Shown here in pieces: positions 59,307-64,000 of a stretch of DNA of 64,000 bases. The stretch's first letter is position 1, and the number at the start of each line of letters is the position of its first letter. Source of the DNA: Streptomyces sp. RKAG290 (lineage in GTDB: Bacteria; Actinomycetota; Actinomycetes; Streptomycetales; Streptomycetaceae). Location of the stretch: NCBI RefSeq assembly GCF_023701695.1, contig NZ_JAJOZC010000001.1, forward strand, positions 3,905,894 through 3,969,893, written 5' to 3'. A model generated the notes under the pieces. It worked only from the letters and a program-made list of their open reading frames with translations. It ran no database searches and was not told the origin of the DNA. A program made the translations under genes and the position numbers.

Positions 59307-60874
59307 GGCTGCGCCGGCTCCCGCCCGGTGTGGACGGCCAGGAGTTCGCCCGGGCCCTCGCGGCGTTCCGCGCGGCGCTGGGCGAGGCCTGGGTCCTCAC
59401 CGAGGAGTCGGTGGGCCTGCCCGGATACGCCGACCCCCAGCCGATCTTCGACGCCGGGCACTTCGCGGCCTGCGCCGCGCTGATGCCCGGCTCGGTGGAG
59501 GACGTGCAGGCCGTCATGGGCATCGCCGGCACCTACGGTGTGCCGCTCTCGCCCGTGCTGCCCGGCCGGGACGCCGGTTTCGGGGGCGCCGCGCCCCGGC
59601 TGCCGGGAGCGGTCGCCGTCGACCTCGGCCGGATGAACCGGGTGCTCGCGGTGGACGCGGCGGCCGGCTACGCGGTCGTCGAACCGGGTGTCACCTTTCA
59701 CGACCTCGACACCCGGCTCGGTGAACTCGGCCTGGAATACCGGGTGGACATGGCGGGCCCCCGCTGGGGAAGCGTCGTCGGGGAAGTGCTGGAACGTGCC
59801 GGGGGAGGCGCCGGGTACGAGGACGTGCCCGCGCCGCCCTGCGGCATGGAGATCGTGCTCGCCGACGGCGACGTGGTGCGGACCGGGATGGCGGCCCTGA
59901 CGGGTGCGGGCCGCGGGGCTTCGGTCCCGTACGGCTGCGGACCGTCCTTCGGCCCGATGTTCGCCCGCTCGGCGCTCGGCGTCGTCACCAAGCTCGGGGT
60001 CCGGCTCCGTCCCGAACCGGACGGCCACCGCCCCTACTTGATCACCCTGCCACGGGAGGAGGACCTGGGGCCGCTCGTCGACATCCTGCGCCCGCTGCGG
60101 ATGGACCGGACCGTCGGCGACACCCCGACCGTGCGCAGCCTGCTGCTCGACGCGGCCGCCGTCGGGCCCCGGAGCGCGTACTACGCCGGCCCGGGCCCGC
60201 TGCCCGACAGCGTCGCCCGCTCGGTGATGTCGCAGCTGCGGCTCGGCCGGTGGAATCTGTACGGGGTGCTCAGCGGGGCGCCCGCCGTGATGGACGCCCA
60301 GTGGTCGGTGATCCACGACGCGCTCGCCCCGGTCCCGGGCGTCCGCTTCTTCCGGGCCGGCGAGCACGACAGCCCGGCGCTGGCCGCGCAGGCCCGGCGC
60401 GCCCCCGGACAGCCGCCGATGCAGGCGGACGAGGCCGACAGCTGGCTGGAGAACGGCGGGCGGCTGGACCTGACGCCCGTCTCGCCCGCGACCGGTGAGG
60501 ACGCGCTCGCGCAGTACGCCCTGGCCCGCGACCACGCCCACGCGTACGGCAAGGACTACCTCGGGGCCGTGGCGGTCGGCGCCCGCGAACTGCACCACCG
60601 CTTCATGGTCGTGTTCGACACGCTCGATCCGGCCGACCGGGCCCGCACCTTCGAGCTGTGCGGGCTGCTGGTCCGGGAGACCGCCGCGGCCGGGTACGGA
60701 ATCCAGCGCGCCCACCCGGCCCTGATGGACCAGGTCGCCGCGACCTACGGCTTCAACGACCACGCCGTGCTCAGGCTCGGCGAACGCATCAAGGACGCAC
60801 TCGACGCGGAGGGCATTCTCGCCCCCGGCAAGCACGGCATCTGGCCACGCCGCTACCGCGGCCTCGGCCTCTGA
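59303..60874 (+). CDS. FAD-dependent oxidase, 4-cresol dehydrogenase/vanillyl-alcohol oxidase type
   Basis: 523 residues. PCMH-type FAD domain: CAALMPGSVEDVQAVMGIAG, LSPVLPGRDAGFGGAAPRLP, RVLAVDAAAGYAVVEPGVTF, RSALGVVTKLGVRL. The C-terminus FNDHAVLRLGERIKDALDAE plus GILAPGKHGIWP is the hallmark end of VAO, eugenol hydroxylase and 4-cresol dehydrogenase. These oxidise para-alkylphenols, often with covalent FAD. I could not locate the covalent residue with certainty. A phenolic substrate for the locus is therefore possible. Coupled to the YciI-like gene (ATGA). Confidence 0.87.
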   Translation: MRLRRLPPGVDGQEFARALAAFRAALGEAWVLTEESVGLPGYADPQPIFDAGHFAACAALMPGSVEDVQAVMGIAGTYGVPLSPVLPGRDAGFGGAAPRLPGAVAVDLGRMNRVLAVDAAAGYAVVEPGVTFHDLDTRLGELGLEYRVDMAGPRWGSVVGEVLERAGGGAGYEDVPAPPCGMEIVLADGDVVRTGMAALTGAGRGASVPYGCGPSFGPMFARSALGVVTKLGVRLRPEPDGHRPYLITLPREEDLGPLVDILRPLRMDRTVGDTPTVRSLLLDAAAVGPRSAYYAGPGPLPDSVARSVMSQLRLGRWNLYGVLSGAPAVMDAQWSVIHDALAPVPGVRFFRAGEHDSPALAAQARRAPGQPPMQADEADSWLENGGRLDLTPVSPATGEDALAQYALARDHAHAYGKDYLGAVAVGARELHHRFMVVFDTLDPADRARTFELCGLLVRETAAAGYGIQRAHPALMDQVAATYGFNDHAVLRLGERIKDALDAEGILAPGKHGIWPRRYRGLGL

Positions 60875-60939
60875 ATCCGAGCGCGGGCCGGCAGCCGGCT
60901 CGGACGGTCAATCCAACGAGGGAAGCAGGGAGTCGGACC

Positions 60940-62598
60940 GTGAGGACCATGAGCAGAACGGACACGGCACGGACGGACACGGCACGGACAGGGGCGGCGC
61001 GGACGGACACCGCCGAGCTGGAGGAGGAGTTCGCGGCGCCCGCGGCCCAGCTGTCGCTCGGCACCCGTACCGCCGAACTGAACGGGCTGCACGCCACCGT
61101 GGCCGCCGGCGACGCCGCCGCGACGGCGCGCCAGCACGCCAAAGGCAAGCTCACCGCCCGCGAACGCATCGACCTGCTGCTCGACCCCGGCACCTTCCAG
61201 GAGGTCGAGCCGCTGCGCCGGCACCGGGCCACCGGCTTCGGACTCGAGGACCGGCGCCCGCACACCGACGGGGTGGTCGGCGGCTGGGGCACCGTCCACG
61301 GCCGGACCGTGTTCGTCTACGCCCACGACTTCCGGATCTTCGGCGGCGCGCTCGGCGAGGCGCACGCCGAGAAGATCCACAAGATCATGGACCTGGCCCT
61401 GGCGGCCGGCGCGCCGCTCGTCTCGCTCAACGACGGCGCGGGCGCCCGCATCCAGGAGGGTGTCACCGCGCTCGCCGGGTACGGCGGCATCTTCCAGCGC
61501 AACACCCGGGCCTCCGGCGTCATCCCGCAGATCAGCGTGATGCTCGGCCCGTGCGCGGGCGGCGCCGCCTACTCGCCCGCCCTCACCGACTTCGTCTTCA
61601 TGGTCCGCGAGACCTCGCAGATGTTCATCACCGGACCCGACGTCATCCAGGCGGTCACCGGCGAGCAGGTCACCCAGAACGGTCTGGGCGGCGCCGATGT
61701 GCACGCCGGGACCTCGGGCGTCGCGCACTTCGCGTACGACGACGAGGAGACCTGCCTGGAGGAGGTCCGCCACCTGCTGTCGATGCTCCCGCAGAACAGC
61801 GCGGAGGAACCGCCCGCGGTCGCCTGCGACGACCCGGCAGACCGGCCGGGCGACGAACTGCTCGGACTCGTTCCGGCGGACCCGTCGCGCCCCTACGACA
61901 TGCGCCGGGTGGTCGCAGAACTCCTGGACGACGGCGACTTCCTGGAGGTGCAGGAGCACTGGGCGGGCAACATCATCTGCGCGCTCGGCCGGCTGGAGGG
62001 CCGTACCGTCGGGATCGTCGCCAACCAGCCGGTGGTGCTGGCAGGCGTCCTGGACATCCACGCGTCCGAGAAGGCCGCGCGCTTCGTCCAGCTCTGCGAC
62101 GCCTTCAACATCCCGCTCCTTACCCTCGTCGACGTCCCCGGCTTCCTGCCCGGCGTCGACCAGGAGCACGGCGGCATCATCCGGCACGGGGCGAAGCTGC
62201 TCTACGCGTACTGCAACGCGACCGTGCCCCGGATCCAGGTGATCCTGCGCAAGGCCTACGGCGGTGCGTACATCGTGATGGACTCCCGCTCCATCGGCGC
62301 CGACCTCTCGTACGCCTGGCCCGCCAACGAGATCGCCGTGATGGGCGCCGAGGGCGCGGCCAACGTCGTCTTCCGGCGGCAGATCGCCGCCGCGGACGAC
62401 CCGGAGGCCACCCGCGCCCAGCTGGTCAAGGAGTACAAGGCCGAGCTGATGCACCCCTATTACGCGGCCGAGCGCGGACTCGTCGACGACGTGATCGACC
62501 CGGCGGGCACCCGGGCGGTGCTCGCCGCCGGACTGCGCATGCTCCGCACCAAGACCGTGCCGCTCCCGCACCGCAAGCACGGGAACCAGCCGGCATGA
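60940..62598 (+). CDS. Acyl-CoA carboxylase carboxyltransferase (beta) subunit
   Basis: 552 residues from GTG 60940 (AGGGAG upstream); ATG 60949 is an alternative. Residues 4-21 are an ARTDTARTDT-type repeat. Two crotonase-like halves: KGKLTARERIDLLLDPGTFQ, LNDGAGARIQEGVTALAGYG, MLGPCAGGAAYSPALTDF, then VDVPGFLPGVDQEHGGIIRH, KAYGGAYIVMDSRSIGADL. This is a propionyl/acetyl-CoA carboxylase beta subunit. The biotin carboxylase subunit is not here. It makes malonyl- or alkylmalonyl-CoA, which could feed this locus. Confidence 0.95.
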   Translation: MRTMSRTDTARTDTARTGAARTDTAELEEEFAAPAAQLSLGTRTAELNGLHATVAAGDAAATARQHAKGKLTARERIDLLLDPGTFQEVEPLRRHRATGFGLEDRRPHTDGVVGGWGTVHGRTVFVYAHDFRIFGGALGEAHAEKIHKIMDLALAAGAPLVSLNDGAGARIQEGVTALAGYGGIFQRNTRASGVIPQISVMLGPCAGGAAYSPALTDFVFMVRETSQMFITGPDVIQAVTGEQVTQNGLGGADVHAGTSGVAHFAYDDEETCLEEVRHLLSMLPQNSAEEPPAVACDDPADRPGDELLGLVPADPSRPYDMRRVVAELLDDGDFLEVQEHWAGNIICALGRLEGRTVGIVANQPVVLAGVLDIHASEKAARFVQLCDAFNIPLLTLVDVPGFLPGVDQEHGGIIRHGAKLLYAYCNATVPRIQVILRKAYGGAYIVMDSRSIGADLSYAWPANEIAVMGAEGAANVVFRRQIAAADDPEATRAQLVKEYKAELMHPYYAAERGLVDDVIDPAGTRAVLAAGLRMLRTKTVPLPHRKHGNQPA

Positions 62599-62789
62599 GC
62601 ATCCGGCTGCTCTCCGGAGACCCCACGCCCGAGGAACTCGCCGCCGTCCTCGCCGTCCTGCACGCGCTGGCCTCCCACCCGGCCGGCGACCTCCCCGCCG
62701 ATGTCGTCCGGCCCGCCCCCTGGTCCCGCGCGGGCCGCCGGACGAGGCCGGGCACGGAGCGGCAGGCCGGGTGGGCGCGACTGGCGTGA
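62595..62789 (+). CDS. Acyl-CoA carboxylase epsilon subunit
   Basis: 64 residues, coupled to the beta subunit by ATGA. SIRLLSGDPTPEELAAVLAV and a late PAPWSRAGR are the pattern of AccE/PccE epsilon peptides, which bind the beta hexamer and raise activity in actinobacteria. Confidence 0.88.
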   Translation: MSIRLLSGDPTPEELAAVLAVLHALASHPAGDLPADVVRPAPWSRAGRRTRPGTERQAGWARLA

Positions 62790-63009
62790 CGCCGGCACGG
62801 CGCAGCGGTCCGGGGCGGGTCGGGCAATCGTCCGGTCCGAGGCCGGCGGTGGATCCGGCCGCACCAGGCCGGTCGAACTGGCGGGCACGCGCGAGTGATT
62901 CGGGCCGCCGCGGTGCGGGAGCCCCACGGCGACAGGTCCGTGACGGGCTCCGACGCCTGGGCGACGAGGGTCAGTTCGGCCGGGCGGGGTCGCCGGCCCC
63001 GGCCGGACG

Positions 63010-63690
63010 TCAGCGCGAAAGCTCTGCGACCAGGGCCGACGCCTCGGCGACGAGGGCGAGTTCGGCCGGGCTCATCGTCGGGTTGGCGGCTCGCCTGGCC
63101 GCCGCGTCGGCGAGGTGGCGGGCCGGGATGCCGTCGTCGGCGGCCAGGCGCGGCAGCAGCAGTTCCAGCAGTGCGCGGGCGCCCTCCGCCGCCGGGGTGC
63201 CGCGATCGACGGCTACGTGGGCCAGGATCAGCGCGGTCATGGCCCGGTCCAGGGCCGGCGGGCCCTCCTCGGTGTTGCTCCAGTCGATGACCACGGGGCC
63301 GGCGGCCGTCAGCATCACGTTGTCCGGATGCAGGTCGAGATGGAGGATCCGGTCCTCGGGATCCGACGAGAGCCGGGCCGGGATGGTGTGCAGATCGGCC
63401 AGCAGGCCGGCCAGCATGGCGGAACCCTCGTCCCCGTCGAGCTCGCCGGAGATCAGGGACTCCAGCATGGTCGGACCGGTCAGGCGCTGCAGGACCAGGT
63501 CACCGGGGCCGGCCGACGCGGGCAGCGGACCGAGCCGGGGGACCGGGTAACCGGAGGCCGAGAGGTACGACATGACGGGCATCTCGTGAATGGCTTCCAG
63601 CCCGACGCGATAGCGCCGCAGGACCCACGCCTCGTCCAGTTCGTATACGTCGGCGGAGCGTCCGGTGCCCAGCAGTTGGCCTATTCGCAT
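63010..63690 (-). CDS. APH-family phosphotransferase
   Basis: 226 residues. Start MRIGQLLGTGRSADVYELDE (Gly-rich loop), Lys/Arg in WVLRRYRVGLEAI, catalytic loop HLDLHPDNVMLT, and metal-binding VVIDWSNTEEGP. This is the aminoglycoside phosphotransferase/kinase-like fold, probably phosphorylating a small molecule. The family includes antibiotic-resistance enzymes, but nothing here identifies the substrate. It is convergent with the carboxylase genes. Confidence 0.9.
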   Translation of the reverse strand: MRIGQLLGTGRSADVYELDEAWVLRRYRVGLEAIHEMPVMSYLSASGYPVPRLGPLPASAGPGDLVLQRLTGPTMLESLISGELDGDEGSAMLAGLLADLHTIPARLSSDPEDRILHLDLHPDNVMLTAAGPVVIDWSNTEEGPPALDRAMTALILAHVAVDRGTPAAEGARALLELLLPRLAADDGIPARHLADAAARRAANPTMSPAELALVAEASALVAELSR

Positions 63691-63947
63691 GAGGGGAACC
63701 TACTCGGGCGAACCGCGCACGGGGAGATCGCGAGCGACTGTTTCACCGTGTCACCGCCGGTCACCGTGGTCGCACGGGGTGCTGCGAAGGGCCGGCCGGG
63801 ATCTCCTGGAACCGGCGTGTCCGCGGGGGCGTTGCCGGCAACGCCCCCGCAACCGGGACCGTCCGCCGCATCCGTGGCCCGCCCGTCCCAGGGGATCGCG
63901 CAGTAGCCTTGAGGTACGCGCGGGACGGCCCGAGGAGGCCATGACGC
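63691..63947. other. Divergent gap with perfect palindrome
   Basis: 257 bases between two divergent genes. Contains a perfect 28-bp palindrome at 63823-63850 and TTGAGGTACG near 63908. Promoters for both genes should lie here, but no clear -35/-10 pair is evident. GAGGAGG (63931-63937) is the ribosome site of the next gene. Confidence 0.5.
63823..63850. repeat. perfect 28-bp palindrome
   Basis: GCGGGGGCGTTGCC followed exactly by its reverse complement GGCAACGCCCCCGC. Lies 97 bases upstream of the rightmost gene and 132 upstream of the phosphotransferase start. Operator or hairpin. Confidence 0.9.
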
Positions 63948-64000
63948 ATGGAGACTCTGATCACCGTGGCGGTTGTCATCGGCATGATCGCCGTGGTGGC
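63948..64000 (+). CDS. Start of a small membrane protein, cut by window end
   Basis: ATG 63948 with GAGGAGG ten bases upstream reads METLITVAVVIGMIAVV, a signal-anchor helix. The rest lies outside the window. ATG 63941 in another frame is less likely because its product is not hydrophobic. Confidence 0.6.
   Translation, partial: METLITVAVVIGMIAVV

Overview
The window is chromosomal DNA from a Streptomyces-type actinomycete. GC is very high, codon third positions are strongly GC-biased, and GTG and TTG starts and ATGA/GTGA stop-start overlaps are common. The left 27 kb carries a gene order I recognise from Streptomyces: tad pilus genes, a DEAD/DEAH helicase, bldG with its anti-sigma partner, hppA, topA, an MFS-dTMP kinase fusion, and holB. 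Gene names come from reading the translations; no database search was possible.

Layout. 1-3380: 3' part of a tad/Flp pilus operon (TadA end, TadB, TadC, Flp-like pilin, two TadE-like pseudopilins), converging on a large minus-strand helicase (3355-6204). 6283-7544: bldG and an anti-sigma kinase-like gene. 7827-17414: proton-pumping pyrophosphatase, lipoprotein, methyltransferase, ArsR-like regulator, an ABC-2 exporter (ATPase plus two permeases) and a small membrane protein. 17762-26056: topA, the MFS-Tmk fusion and holB, separated by repeat-rich gaps. 26200-27744: tripeptidyl-aminopeptidase-like lipoprotein.

27864-31311 is a decayed island next to a tRNA-Thr(CGT) gene. It holds an integrase catalytic fragment, IS3- and IS30-type transposase fragments, an excisionase-like HTH gene, and the N-terminus of another integrase. 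Secreted proteins of unknown function, a TlpA-like lipoprotein and a small LuxR-type regulator lie around it. 33643-36195 encodes an RsbQ / PAS-PP2C / STAS set that resembles the Bacillus RsbQ-RsbP-RsbV energy-stress module; the phosphatase gene is frameshifted. 36382-39681 holds a cold-shock gene and hsp18 under a RheA-like repressor, with two RheA-type operators visible between them. 39811-41106 holds an RsbW-like ATPase and a LuxR-like gene.

41215-46661 is a conservon: CvnA (sensor-kinase-like), CvnB (roadblock), CvnC (DUF742), CvnD (GTPase) and two cytochromes P450 (CYP157-like, then CYP154-like). The second P450 is frameshifted near its haem loop. 47895-52801 holds a DUF2165 membrane protein, a UbiA-type prenyltransferase, a two-component pair, and a TetR gene divergent from a small membrane protein across a clear operator.

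52980-62789 looks like a small, unusual biosynthetic locus. It has a LuxR-type regulator, HAD phosphatase, phosphopantetheinyl transferase, adenylate-forming ligase, SDR, carrier protein, single AfsA-type hotdog protein, YciI-like protein, a 4-cresol dehydrogenase/VAO-type flavoprotein, and an acyl-CoA carboxylase beta/epsilon pair. No ketosynthase is visible. A plausible reading is that an acid is activated onto the carrier protein and then processed by the hotdog, reductase and oxidase enzymes; the product is unknown. The right end has a minus-strand phosphotransferase and the first codons of a membrane protein cut by the window edge.

Two genes (PP2C and the second P450) each appear to lack one base in a C/G run, and the ABC ATPase probably carries a frameshift in a GGAGGA-rich tract. 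These may be true mutations or read errors.
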